A stretch of 64,000 nucleotides of DNA from Candidula unifasciata (Eukaryota; Mollusca; Gastropoda; Stylommatophora; Geomitridae): positions 286,001 through 350,000 of the forward strand of contig CAJHNH020002524.1 in NCBI GenBank assembly GCA_905116865.2, given 5' to 3'. The translations under genes were made by a program, and so were the position numbers. Positions 10,551-21,050 of this stretch are shown here, in pieces (positions within the stretch are counted from its first letter, which is position 1; each line of letters begins with the position of its first letter). The notes under the pieces were generated by a model. The model ran no database searches, had not been told where the DNA came from, and worked only from the letters and a program-made list of their open reading frames with translations.

Positions 10551-11067
10551 CTTCTTCTTCTTCTTTTTCTTCTTCTTCTTCTTCTTCTTCTTCTTCTTCT
10601 TCTTCTTCTTCTTCTTCTTCTTCTTCTTCTTCTTCTTCTTCTTCTTCCTCTTCTCCTTCTTCTTAGCGTTCGCTGGCTGTAAACTCCTGTGGAAAGTTCA
10701 GGTTGTTCGTCCTTTTCTGGTCATTAGTCTTATTTGCAGACTGTTGTTTTGTCGCCTTTCGGTCAAATGCACTCCGACTTCGAAAGAAGTAACCCTCATT
10801 ATGAGTTGGGGCGGTGGGAGGGGGAGGGGTTTCTTCCATTCCCATTCCCCAAAATTGCCTCCCATCCACACGGGGATTTGAGAAACACGGAGGCTAGCTT
10901 AGTTTGACATTTTTAGGGTGTAAACTCTAGCCTCTCGACAACGAAGGTTGACGTAGTAAAAGCAGTGCTAACTATGGCGGGGTGGGGGTGGTGGGGGGGG
11001 GGGAGAAAGGGATACGTGGCAATGCCGTAGTCTCTTTCAAAGTGCAACTCTCGTACCACTGTTTGAA
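10551..11067 (-). mobile_element. GAA-tailed retroposon nested in the pogo transposase
   Basis: Minus-strand copy: tail (GAA)n at the left (seen as TTC, 10551-10663), then the body with GTTTACAGCCAGCGAACGC, AACTTTCCACAGGAG and GACCAGAAAAGGACGAACAA. It ends at TTCAAACAGTGG (reverse of 11061-11067 and preceding bases). The body is nearly identical to an inverted copy at 13127-13524. It splits the transposase between a segment ending IEELVEKHTQ and one starting LKVLEESLSEQEE. No clear target duplication was found. Confidence 0.75.
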
Positions 11068-11326
11068 AGTCTTGGAGGAAAGTTTGTCAGAGCAGGAAGA
11101 GGTAACAGAAAAGCAACAATCTTCTAGCGAAATAAGAGAAATGCTGAAAGCATGGCAAAATATTGCATCTTACATTGAGAAGCATCACGCTAATAAGGAA
11201 GTGGCTATGCGCGTTGCAAATTTATTTAATGATAATGCTGTGTCGCATTTTCGCCAAATTTTGAAGCGTCGGCAAAAACAAATGTCTCTTGACATCTTTG
11301 TAGTAAAAAAAAAAAAAAATAATTAG
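11068..11326 (+). pseudogene. Tigger transposase, C-terminal end
   Basis: LKVLEESLSEQEEVTEKQ, MLKAWQNIASYIEKHHANK and LFNDNAVSHFRQILKRRQKQ match the extreme C-terminus of Tigger transposases (the FNDN--SHFR--LK-RQKQ-SLD motif). The frame ends in a poly-A run that gives a KKK stretch and a stop at 11324-11326, about 300 bp before the right inverted repeat. This block continues the segment ending at about 10548. Confidence 0.85.
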
Positions 11327-11633
11327 CTATGTATCATAATTATTACGATCTTTTTTTTTCTTCTGCAAATCGATTTCGCATTCCATGTGGGTTCGTTCCG
11401 CGTTTGAAGAAAAGATGAAAATGATTCACTTTCCTTTACAATATGTACATAATGTTATTTGAAAAAACGTTATACATAGCATTTTGTAAGTATTTTTTTT
11501 TCCACATGGAACGCTTTATCGTATTTTACATTATTTTATATGAGAAAATATGTTTCGCATAACGAGTGTTTCGCTTAACGAGTATGATTCTGGAACGAAT
11601 TATGCTCGTTAAGCGAGGTTCCACTGTAATTGC

Positions 11634-12590
11634 AAGTTTTAGATGATAAGATATCGTTTGATTTTCATCTCTGAGGAGTTGATCCTACAGACTACACTGA
11701 TGGAAGACAAAAACTACCAATCATACCCCGTTTAATGATTATAAAGATATTGTCTAAGGCTCATGTAGACTTTTTTGGGCCCACCCGTAAAAGAACACGG
11801 GTGTAAACGATCTCGTTTCCAGAGTATCATATATATATATATATATGAACATATGTGTAGCACACACACACACACAGATACACACACAACAGACGAACAC
11901 ATAGCAACTATCCTGAAATGTGCCCAAGTCCGTTAAGTATCCTAAAAGAAAGACATATATGAAACTCTTCGGGCTAAATGCTCTTCGTGCAAACAGTTTT
12001 GTCCGAATAACGGAGGTTGCAAGGTTTAGGGTCCAATTTCTGGTTGGGATATTGCTGCTGTGAATGACTGTGTCAACTCATTCGGACCGGATTTCTGTGT
12101 GATGAGTCTAGTAAATTTGGTGAAGGTCTATGTCTGGTAGACTCTCTTTTTGCCTTAAGGACAGAAAGTGAGGTTAGCGTGTCTCATAGGTCCACGAAGA
12201 GGCACTAAGCTAGCCTGTCCCAAAAAGAGCAATACGAGGAACTGCTGGAAATGAGTGGAAAATTTGGATCATGAAGTGCCGTGCCAATAAGCGTTGACTA
12301 TTATATTTAGACATCTCACGCGATAGACATAAAAAAGGATCAGATCAATGTTCTTGCCTCGCCACATCCATATGTCTATGCCATCTCGGTATTTGTCGTG
12401 TTACCTTCCCCTTGCTCTTTTGTCAAAAATCATGACAGTTGTAACCACGTGTTTTAAGTCATAACATTCATTCTCCTAACATGTCCCAAAACTCCTGACA
12501 GTCTGTGTTTAACTTAACACAGTTTACGGTTTTCTTGTGTCTACAGGAGCCTACATCACAGAATACATAACTATTTTGCCCTAATGTTAC
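11634..12590. other. unassigned
   Basis: A short TA tract (about 11829-11846) and a CA tract (11860-11886) are present. No gene or repeat recognised elsewhere. Confidence 0.5.
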
Positions 12591-12594
12591 TGAT

Positions 12595-12882
12595 GGCGGT
12601 CACAGTTTATTAGGGAGCAAAGAGACAATCTGGCAATTTGACGAGCGTGGCCACAACTGCCCCACACTGCTATGCGAGAAACATATAAAAGACACAAAGC
12701 AAGCGGACAACCAGGCAGAGGATGGAAGGATGGCACCAAAAACAGACTTAGAGAAATGAACACCAACTGGAAAGAGCACACAGAGCCGCCTACCCCCCCC
12801 CCCCCCCGCATCCCCCCTCCACCACCACCACCCCTAGACATCGATGAACTAACGGAGGAAGAAGAAGAAAAAGAAGAATATA
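12595..12882 (+). pseudogene. LINE 3' end with short GAA-rich tail
   Basis: ASGQPGRGWKDGTKNRLREM corresponds to the conserved G-RP---W-D-I---L segment near the C-terminus of LINE ORFs. Upstream codons are scrambled by frameshifts. A C-run (12794-12808) interrupts the sequence, and it ends GATGAACTAACGGAGGAAGAAGAAG, a degenerate GAA tail like that of the LINE at 28985-30057. Confidence 0.6.
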
Positions 12883-12915
12883 CTGTAGTTACTATGTTAC
12901 AATTTCATTTTTTTT

Positions 12916-12937
12916 TTGGGGGGGGGGGGGGGGGGGT
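12916..12937. repeat. poly-G run
   Basis: TTTTTTTTGG followed by a G homopolymer of about 20. Confidence 0.9.
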
Positions 12938-13126
12938 TATTTGTTCTATCTATTCTTTTTTTTTATAGACGAAAAGTCTAACGCTAAAGCGACCATTTTA
13001 ATTTAATATTTTATCGTGCACTTTTGATTCAAAGGCTAGTGAAATTGTTACACAATGCACTCCTCGACGTTTACCGGGGTTCGATTCCTATGATGGGCGG
13101 CTAAAGAAAATACGGTTCTCAAGACA

Positions 13127-13965
13127 TTCAAACAGTGGTACGAGAGTTGCACTTTGGAAGAGACTACGGCATTGCCACGTATCCCTTTCTCTCCCCCCCC
13201 CACCCCGCCATAGTTAGCACTGCTTTCACTACGTCAACCTTCGTTGTCGAGAGGCTAGAGTTTACACCCCTAAAATGTCAAACTAAGCTAGCCTCCGTGT
13301 TTCTCAAATCCCCGTGTGGATGGGAGGCAATTTTGGGGAATGGGAATGGAAGAAACCCCTCCCCCTCCCACCGCCCCAACTCATAATGAGGGTTACTTCT
13401 TTCGAAGTTGGAGTGCATTTGACCGAAAGGCGACAAAACAACAGTCTGCAAATAAGACTAATGACCAGAAGTGGACGAACAATCTGAACTTTCCACAGAA
13501 GTTTACAGCCAGCGAACGCTAAGAAGAAGGAGAAGAGGAAGAAGAAGAAGAAGAAGAAGAAGAAGAAGAAGAAGAAGAAGAAGAAGAAGAAGAAGAAGAA
13601 GAAGAAGAAGAAGAAGAAGAAGAAGAAGAAGAAGAAGAAGAAGAAGAAGAAGAAGAAGAAGAAGAAGAAGAAGAAGAAGAAGAAGAAGAAGAAGAAGAAG
13701 AAGAAGAAGAAGAAATAGAAGAAGAAGAAGACGAAGAAGAGAAGAAGAAGAAGAAGAAGAAGAAGAAGAAGAAGAAGAAGAAGAAGAAGAAGAAGAAGAA
13801 GAAGAAGAAGAAGAAGAAGAAGAAGAAGAAGAAGAAGAAGAAGAAGAAGAAGAAGAAGAAGAAGAAGAAGAAGAAGAAAAAGATAAAGAAGAAGAAGAAG
13901 AAGAAGAAGAAGAAGAAGAAGAAGAAGAAGAAGAAGAAGAAGAAGAAGAAGAAGAAAAGGAAGAA
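13127..13965 (+). mobile_element. GAA-tailed retroposon with a ~440 bp GAA tail
   Basis: The plus-strand body 13127-13524 is a near-identical inverted partner of 10663-11067. It includes TTCAAACAGTGGTACGAGAG, CTTCGAAGTTGGAGTGCATT, GTTTACAGCCAGCGAACGC and a C-run in the same place. It is followed by (GAA)n from 13525 to about 13965, broken only by a few point changes. A tRNA-like B-box sequence (GGGGTTCGATTCCTATGA, 13077-13094) lies just upstream and might belong to the head. The 174-codon Arg/Glu frame and 176-codon Ser/Leu frame over the tail are not genes. Confidence 0.78.
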
Positions 13966-15225
13966 GACGACGATGAAGTCTTTTTTAATTGCTGACTAAA
14001 AAAAAAAAAAAACATGTCCATATTTAGACACACACAGATGCTAAAAGTTCAAGGTCACTTCTTGGCCGGCATCGATCCACGTTACACCATTAACGCTAGT
14101 GGCATCTATCATTACTGTTTACTGCAGGGATGTGCCTGACAGCAGAATATCAGATTGCATCATCTCGGTATTCCATAACATTCTCATAGCCATTGATCCC
14201 AGCGGCTAGCTTCTTGTAATATGCGCGAAGGACTTCGCTGTTCGCTGTTCCTTCGATACCTCTTGTGGCAATGGCAGTCTTTGGGGCTGAGTGTGTTCGC
14301 CGGATGCCCGGCGCTCTGAAGGGAAGGATTCCTTTTGCTGACTGTGTGGTTTAGTTAACGATCGGGTTCATTTCTGTTTAGTCACCACATCAAGTGAAAT
14401 TTAGGGAAATCCCATAGTATAGAGGGTTAGGGTTAGGGTTAGTAGTAGTCCGTATTCATTAAACACTAGCCCCAACTCTCACCCCCTTTAAACATTAGAA
14501 TTTCCCTAAAATCTTGAGGGATGTTATGACTTCACAGAAAAGAACCAACGATCGAGACTATACCTCTTACGCTAACAAAAAAAGTTTCACAAAGTCGACA
14601 GGGTCACCCATTGGATGGCCGTTAGACGACTTAGTCGCCGGTCGGGAAAGTATTTCGGTCTGTCTCCTTTTCAGGGCTCGTGGTGGCGGCCAATGCTTAG
14701 CCATTTCATACGGCGCAAATAATAAGGTCGCAATTATAACTAAAAGCTATCCCTTCGGGGGTGATGGTTAAACATGGCAATGTTTTTATTTCTCCCGAAA
14801 AGCAAGCGGCAGCAGAAGCAGAAGGTTTGTCATTAGGCACACACACACACAAAAGACTAATGAAATATTGTGAGCTATTTACTTTCAAAAGGATACTTTA
14901 CGCAGCAGTAATAAATAGTTGGGGAGGCCTGATTTATTTAGTATGTCCTGTCCAAAAATAATTTAAAAATAGCACACGATGCTCTTGATAAAACTCAGGG
15001 GATAGATTCATTTACACACTTAACGAGTTAAAGTTATTTCTGGGGATCGTCGTTGGAGCTACATGGTTCCAGCTTTATGTGACGCTCCCAGCCGACCCCC
15101 TGGCAGTTCTGTGGAGACTGACTGGCGCAATAATGTCCATTCTTTCAACTTTAAACTCAGACTTGAGACTGTAGCAATATGAAAATATAACAGCCTGCAT
15201 ACTGTCGAAATAATTGATTACAAAA
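13966..15225. other. unassigned
   Basis: No recognised gene. An 85-codon frame at 14514-14771 and overlapping frames have no known motif. GGGTTAGGGTTAGGGTTAG lies at about 14424-14441. Confidence 0.4.
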
Positions 15226-15395
15226 TCTGCCTTCTTCTTCCCCTTCACCAACCGTAAACTGCAGCGGGAATTGCCTATGCCTATTCGTCGACTTTTGGAA
15301 GTAAGTCTTGTTTCAAAACCTTAGTATTGCGTGTACATCCGTTTTACAGATATAACCGATTTGGCAGGGCGTGGGTCCATTTTTGTCACACCTCC
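15226..15395 (-). mobile_element. GAA-tailed retroposon fragment, minus strand
   Basis: Reverse complement shows ATGGACCCACGCCCTGCC, then ACGGATGTACACGCAATACT, CGACGAATAGGCATAGGCA and GCAGTTTACGGTTGGTGAA, and a minimal GAAGAAGAAGG tail. It is a diverged copy of the family seen at 23668 and 62108. Confidence 0.65.
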
Positions 15396-15589
15396 CCCCC
15401 CCCCCACCAACCTGCCCACATTGGGGCCCCAGAACCCATACGTGGAGCTTGACAAATGCCCTAGGTTATCCGTGATGGCCCAAGATGTACGTGACTGGTT
15501 GCTAATTCAAGACAACATCATATCACGCTGGGCAAACCCATTGGATTTCAACAACAGTAATAGACCAATTACATGCCCAAAGCTAGGAT

Positions 15590-17125
15590 TACACCACAAA
15601 CGTATAATAAACTACAATTACACCACAAACATATCATAAACTACAATTACACCACAAACATATAATAAACTACATTTACACCACAAACATATAATAAACT
15701 ACAATTACATCACAAACATATCATAAACTTCAATTACACCACAAACATATCATAAACTTCAGTTACATCACATACATATCATAAACTTCAATTACATCAC
15801 AAACATATCATAAACTACAATTACACCACAATCATATCATAAACTACAATTACACCACAATCATATCATAAACTACAATTACACCACAAACATATCATAA
15901 ACTACAGTTACATCACATACATATCAAAAACTACGATTACACCACAAACATATCATAAACTACAGAGACACCACAAACATATCATACACTACAATTACAT
16001 CACAAACATATCATACGCTACAATTACATCAGAAAGATATCATAAAGTACAATTTCATCACAAACATATCATAAACTACAATTTCATCACAAACGTATCA
16101 TAAACTACAATCATACCACAAACATATTCTTAACTACAATTACACCACAAACATTTCATAAACTACAATTATATCACAAACATATCGTAAACTACGATTA
16201 CGCCATGGAGTCGTCGGGGCCGAGCGGGACGAAGGTCGTGGGTTCGCTCCTTGGCGGAGCCGGACTTTTATTCAAGAATGACATTGGCTCCCAGGTCGAC
16301 CCAGCCTTGAGTGGGTACCGGGTGCAGTCCCAGGAATGTAGAGGCGGCCGGCGTGATGCTGACAACATCACCCATCTTGTGCCGTTGGTCTATAAAAATA
16401 TAGGTCTAGCCCTATTTGCCATAAGCATAAAGGCGTGAAAAAGGGTCCTTTACTTTTTTTTTAAAACTTTTACCTACGATTACACCATAAACGTGTAATA
16501 AACTACGATTACACCACAAACATATCATAAACTACAGAGACACCACAAACATCTCATAAACTGCAATTACACCACAAACATATCATAAACTACAGAGACA
16601 CCACAAACATATCATAAACTACGATTACACTACAAACATCTTATAAACTACAATGACACCACAAACATCTCATAAACTACAATGACACCACAAACATATC
16701 ATATACGATTACACTACAAACATCTCATAAACTACAATGACACAACAAACATCTCATAAACTACAGAGACACCATAAATATCTCATAAAGTACAATTACA
16801 GCACAAACATATTATAAACTACAGAGACACCACAAACATATCATAAACTACGATTACACCACAAACATATTATAAACTGCAATTACACCACAGACATCTC
16901 ATAAACTACAATGACACCACACACATCTCATAAACTACAATGACGCCACAAACATATCCTAAACTACGATTACACCACAAACATCTCATAAACTACAATG
17001 ACACCACAAACATCTCATAAACTACCATGACACCACAAACATATCCTTCACTACGATTACACTACAAACATATCATAAACTACAATGATACCACAAACAT
17101 AACCTTTACTACGATTACACTACAT
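15590..17125. repeat. 29 bp minisatellite, about 43 units, interrupted by a SINE
   Basis: The unit approximates AAACTACAATTACACCACAA plus ACATATCAT. Units vary by substitution (CAATTACA, CAATGACA, CGATTACA, CAGAGACA classes); local runs of one class show patchy homogenisation. The array is split at 16205-16473 by SINE A and decays beyond about 17125 into ACA-rich sequence. Unlike a CRISPR array there are no unique spacers. Confidence 0.93.
16205..16473 (+). mobile_element. SINE A, subfamily 2, inside the 29 bp array
   Basis: The head has GGTCGTGGGTTCGCTCCT (B-box-like). The body has AATGACATTGGCTCCCAGGT, CGACCCAGCCTTGAGTGGGT, GGCGGCCGGCGTGATGCTGA and GGTCTATAAAAATATAGGTC; the end is GGCGTGAAAAAGGGTCCTTT followed by a T-rich tail. 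CTACGATTACGCC (16192-16204) and CTACGATTACACC (16474-16486) flank it: a 13 bp target duplication with one change. Array phase confirms that these bases are doubled. Confidence 0.82.
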
Positions 17126-17269
17126 ACACTTCCTATAATAGGATCAGTTACATAAGACCCCAAACATACATACACACTCACAACTTACATAACAATTACA
17201 TCAAATACACCACCTATATTAGGATCAAACAACATACATATCATATACTGGTATTACACCACACACCCA

Positions 17270-18365
17270 TTCACACACACACACACACACACATCTTACA
17301 CAAGATTACATCAGTGACACAACACACATATCCTACGCTAGGATAACACACTATCATTTGCAAAGACTGGAACACGTAAAAAAAAAAAAAAAATAAGAAA
17401 ATAAAAACGCAGAGCTTTGTCCTTTGCAAAAATAGCATCGGTTGGAGTTTGAATATGAGCAGACGACAGGATGTGTCAGTTTCATCTGATTTCCGCCATG
17501 AGTGATGGACGTGCAATTTCAGATATGACAAATAGGCGTTTCATTTTACTAAAGACGAATGGACATTTGAATCTGCATAGGACCTTCTGATGCCCGTAAT
17601 GATTTTAGCATTTCCAGAAAGCCAGAGACAATCAAAGTAGTTAGAGACTTTGAATTTAGAAGAGTTTATATCTTGTTAAAGTTGTTGTGGTTAATGGGGA
17701 GAAGGTTCGTAAAGCAGAGGGTTTTTACATTACGTTATGTCTGGACGCATTTAGAAAAAAAGGTGTTGGGGGGGGGGGGGAGAAAAAGAGAGGTACATTT
17801 TCTCAGGCTGTGAAACCCGAAATTAGAGAATAACTGGCGGTTATGATAGACAGATAGACAAAGTGAGTAAGATTATGACTAGAATTCTCGTCTTCAAAGT
17901 GTCAGATACAAATACGTTGCCTTCTTGTCAAAAGTTTCGACCTCAAATGACACAGCCGTGTCTTTATCCAGTGCTGCACATCAAGAAAGTTATGCAAGCA
18001 GACACCATTTAAGGACACGTTAAAGACGGTTAAACATACAAAAGTTGATGAGGGCGCGACATAAACAGATATGTAAGTCACTGTCGTATATCTAAGTTTT
18101 CTTCGCCCCTGCAAGTAGTATACAGGCGGGGAGTTCTACTGACGGCTTCTGGACTGCCGTCTCGGTTCAGGGTGAGTGTTGTGGGCACAAAAGCTGTACA
18201 TACATGGCTTATTTGTGTACAAACTGTTGGTTCCTGGCCTCTCACAACGGAAACCTCGAATATCTCTAGTTGGTTATGTTTCTGGTCATAATCTAAAATG
18301 TTACATGCTAATCGTGAGTTCGGGTCATGAAAGAGAAGGACTTTTTTTTTCCCCTTCAATAAATA
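17270..18365. other. unassigned, includes two overlapping minus-strand open frames
   Basis: A CA run (17274-17292) and a poly-A (17379-17393) are present. Minus-strand frames 18078-18359 (93 codons) and 17902-18114 (70 codons) overlap and are not low-complexity, but I recognise no domain and their codons show no convincing bias. A G-run lies at 17767-17780. Confidence 0.35.
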
Positions 18366-18882
18366 AATGACCTTGGCTCCCGGGTCGTCACAATTATAAG
18401 GACAGGTGAAACCACCCAGACTGACTTATTCTTTTTCAAAAGTGTGTTTTAAAACCATATGAAAGTGAATTCATTTCTGCACGTTTAAAATATACTGCTA
18501 AATTAAGCCGCAAATTTTCATTAAGCCACCTTTGTTAGTGATTTAAATATCTTCGTAAATGTTGAGAACTAATTTGGCTATTTTCCGCATAAAATATGAC
18601 ATTTTCAATCAAAATCCATGAAAATGTGTTGATTTTAGCCCCCAAAATTAATTTGCCTTCAATCTTTAACTAATATGTGCCTACACGAAGTATTGTTTCC
18701 AGCAAATTCAATTTGGGGGTTTAACCTGTCCTTAAGTAGATACCAGCTAATCTCCTAGGAAGTAAAGGCGACCGGCATGATCATGAACATACACAGCGAG
18801 TGTCGAGTGAGCTATTAAAATATGAGTTTAGCATCATATGCCCTAGGCAACATTAGGGTTAAAATGGTCCTTTATAATGCCC
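18366..18882 (+). mobile_element. SINE A, 5'-truncated, split by a MITE
   Basis: Left part 18366-18398 reads AATGACCTTGGCTCCCGGGT (SINE A body). After the MITE the body resumes at 18735 with AGATACCAGCTAATCTCC, AGGAAGTAAAGGCGACCGGC and ends AAATGGTCCTTTA near 18870. Joining the two at the TA target gives an uninterrupted, though diverged, SINE A body. Confidence 0.72.
18399..18732. mobile_element. 334 bp MITE with TA target duplication
   Basis: Left end AGGACAGGTGAAACC and right end GGTTTAACCTGTCCT are inverted repeats with one mismatch. TA flanks both sides (18397-18398 and 18733-18734). The interior is AT-rich and non-coding. TA targets and size fit a Tc1/mariner-type non-autonomous element; the autonomous partner is unknown. 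Confidence 0.75.
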
Positions 18883-18929
18883 ACACACAGAAATGAAACT
18901 ATACTTGAGCATCTCTGTATGAAGACATA

Positions 18930-19206
18930 AGTAAAAAGATCCCCTTTCACGCCTTAGACGCATCGGTTATATGGGAAGGGCGTCCCATATTTTTACAGAC
19001 CCTTCGGCACGGGATGGGTAAGGTGGTTAGCATTACGCCTGCCGTCTTTACTTTTCCAGGACAGCCATCCTGGTACCTATTTTAGGCTGGGTTGAGCAGC
19101 TACGCTCCATACCAGGATACAAATCCACGCAGCCAGCAGTGGGTTTCGATCGCGGTACGTTGGAATTATGAGTCAGCCTCGCAATGCCTAAGCCACAGAC
19201 GCCGCT
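18930..19206 (-). mobile_element. SINE A, subfamily 1
   Basis: This minus-strand copy has the same head (GTGGCTTAGGCATTGCGAGG, then GCGATCGAAACCC) and body (CCCAGCCTAAAATAGGTACC) as the copies at 8253 and 37871, and an AAGTAAAAAG tail remnant at the left. AAGACATA at 18922-18929 and 19211-19218 may be an eroded target duplication. Confidence 0.8.
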
Positions 19207-19681
19207 TAGTAAGACATACATAATATAAATGTGAAAACTTTTCCCATACGGAATAAGCATGAAATGAAACCAATCCCAGGTTGCCAGAACACATTGGTCA
19301 ATTATACAGTCTATCAGTATCCACGGTAGCTCAACCTGCAGATTCTTTGCAGACATCAATAGGGTACACAAGATGCTCCCCCTCCCCTCTTACTCCCATG
19401 GGAAATTACATCGTCTCTGTATTCTCCAGCCTTATGTGACATAGCCACCGAATGCCACAAGGGACTGATCTACAAAGCGTGAACTGCATTTTAACTAGTC
19501 CTTGGTACCAGTGCCAATGGTATCTTTCTATAGCGCCTCTGACAAGTCGTTTGTTGAGAATTCAAGACATGACGTTTGATTAACAGTTGGTTTTATACTT
19601 ATGGCGGCACCGTGGATCAGATTTGACATATTCAGAACTTGCTCTAGTAGATTATGGACTTCGTTATGACAAAATTACTCC

Positions 19682-19945
19682 ATAAGGGAAAGTAAAAGAA
19701 GTAAAAGTAAAGTAAAATAAAGGACCCATTTTCACGCCCTTGGGCGTATTGGGTATTTATGGTAAAACCGATATTTTATAGACCGATTGGCCGCCTTCTA
19801 CTTCCCATGACTATACCTGATACCCCTTCAAGACTGGGTCGACCTAAATGTCAAGGTCATTTTTAAAAATGTCTGCCTCCTTCAGGACTCGAACCCACGG
19901 ACTTCCGATCCGCATGCGAGCATATAGCCACTACTCCACTGCAGC
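19682..19945 (-). mobile_element. SINE A, subfamily 2
   Basis: Minus-strand copy with tail AAGTAAAAGTAAAGTAAAAT at the left, core GACCGATTGGCCGCC, TCAAGACTGGGTCGACC and AAGGTCATTTTTAAAAATG, and a head with CAGGACTCGAACCCACGG (B box seen in reverse). An internal deletion removes the usual ATGTGGTCAGCAT segment. Confidence 0.75.
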
Positions 19946-20830
19946 AGAATAGAATGAAAATTTATGTCTGCGTGTTTAGTGAACATCAGCTGTGAGTACA
20001 TATGGTCCAGGGGGAGCTACAGGACAGACAAGAAATGTTATATATATATGCGTGAACAGTAGAACTGTTCTGTTTGATGTCACGATTCTGTGTATTTGCA
20101 AGCTTCACACAAACATTGCAACATTTTCTGTCATCTACAGGGAAGTATAAGTATAATGCATTCTGACACGCAATGTTTTTCCGAGCACATAAATTGCGCT
20201 CTGTCGCTCAGACGGTCGTGTTTAGCGGTGTAGTTCAGTAATAAAATCGCTTGCCTAATAGACTGATGCACCTGTGTTCGAATCAACACTGAAGTGGAGC
20301 TGTAACAGATTGACGTCAGTTGGCCATTTGGCTTATAGTGCGTTTTAAAACTCCTTAGATTTTAAAAAACCTTCTAGAATTTACAATTTTACAAGTGCTG
20401 CTGTTTTCTTTAAGCGGCGAATTTCTGTATTGTTTATTTGACTAATGAATTATGTACCAATAAAAAACACAATATACAGTAACTGATACAAATGTGGAGA
20501 ATGTTTGGAAATCAGTTACATGCGCAGCGATGGGAAGTGATCATTTTGATAGCCTCAGTGAAAACTCAAGCGAGACTTATTCTGCAGAGTAACATGCCAC
20601 TGAAGTGATTGCAATTTGATGTTTGCAAAAGTTCGCCTTACTCACTTTTTTGTTACTGTAAGCATTTTGACAATTTGCTGTGAATGGATGTCGGCTTTGA
20701 ATGGGTGCATTTCTTCTTCTTCACATACCGCTATTAAAGCAAAATACAAACTATGTATTTTGTTAATATATATTAAAAAAAAAAAAAAAAAAAAGATTTC
20801 ATGGACATCGCTTTTCGTCAATGTAAGCTT
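19946..20830. other. unassigned; tRNA-like sequence at 20223-20290
   Basis: GCGGTGTAGTTCAGTAATAA and GTGTTCGAATCAACACTGAA have A- and B-box character on the plus strand, suggesting a lone SINE head or a tRNA pseudogene. No gene was found. Confidence 0.3.
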
Positions 20831-20834
20831 TCCC

Positions 20835-21050
20835 CCATTTGGGATGAAATTGTTGTCTTACTTGAAGCCCTACCCTGGCTTCTGCCCGAGGGCTCAGAAT
20901 ATTGCCGGGCCATAAATATAGCCTAGCCATGGATATGGCCATGACGGCTGAAAAGGGTTTCTGGGACCTCTCCAAGGGTGATTCTCATCTGCATTGTGGC
21001 GCTTTGTGTCACCGGGTGTTTATTGCTTGTGTGATGTCCCGGTGAGCTAC
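20835..21050 (+). repeat. dispersed repeat C, copy 1
   Basis: This ~210 bp segment matches the reverse complement of 32445-32645. Shared landmarks are TTTGGGATG-AATT, CTTGAAGCCCTAC, AGGGTTTCTGGGACCT (GCGGTTTCTGGGACCT in the other copy), GCGCTTTGTGTCACCGGGTG and TGTTTATTGCTTGTGTGATG. I cannot assign the family. Confidence 0.65.

Larger units (their letters stand above)
9838..11626 (+). mobile_element. pogo/Tigger-type DNA transposon, internally deleted
   Basis: Terminal inverted repeats are CAGTAGACCCTCGCTTAATA on the left and, reverse-complemented, CAGTGGAACCTCGCTTAACG on the right, with TA at both outer edges (9836-9837, 11627-11628). Sub-terminal copies of CGCATAACGAG lie inside both ends, as is typical of Tigger elements of the Tc1/mariner superfamily. 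The N-terminal half of the transposase, including the DNA-binding region and the first two catalytic Asp, is missing. Without the nested GAA-tailed retroposon the element would be about 1.27 kb. Confidence 0.9.

Noticed and set aside
13471..14033. 174-176-codon open frames of Arg/Glu and Ser/Leu
   Set aside because: Frames run through a GAA tract; composition is dictated by the triplet repeat.
15590..17125. CRISPR-like regular spacing
   Set aside because: Direct tandem units without unique spacers in a eukaryotic context.
17902..18359. Two overlapping minus-strand frames as a possible gene
   Set aside because: No domain, no codon bias visible and no splice context; left as unassigned.
20223..20290. 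Candidate tRNA gene
   Set aside because: A- and B-box-like strings are present but stems do not pair convincingly; more likely a SINE head.
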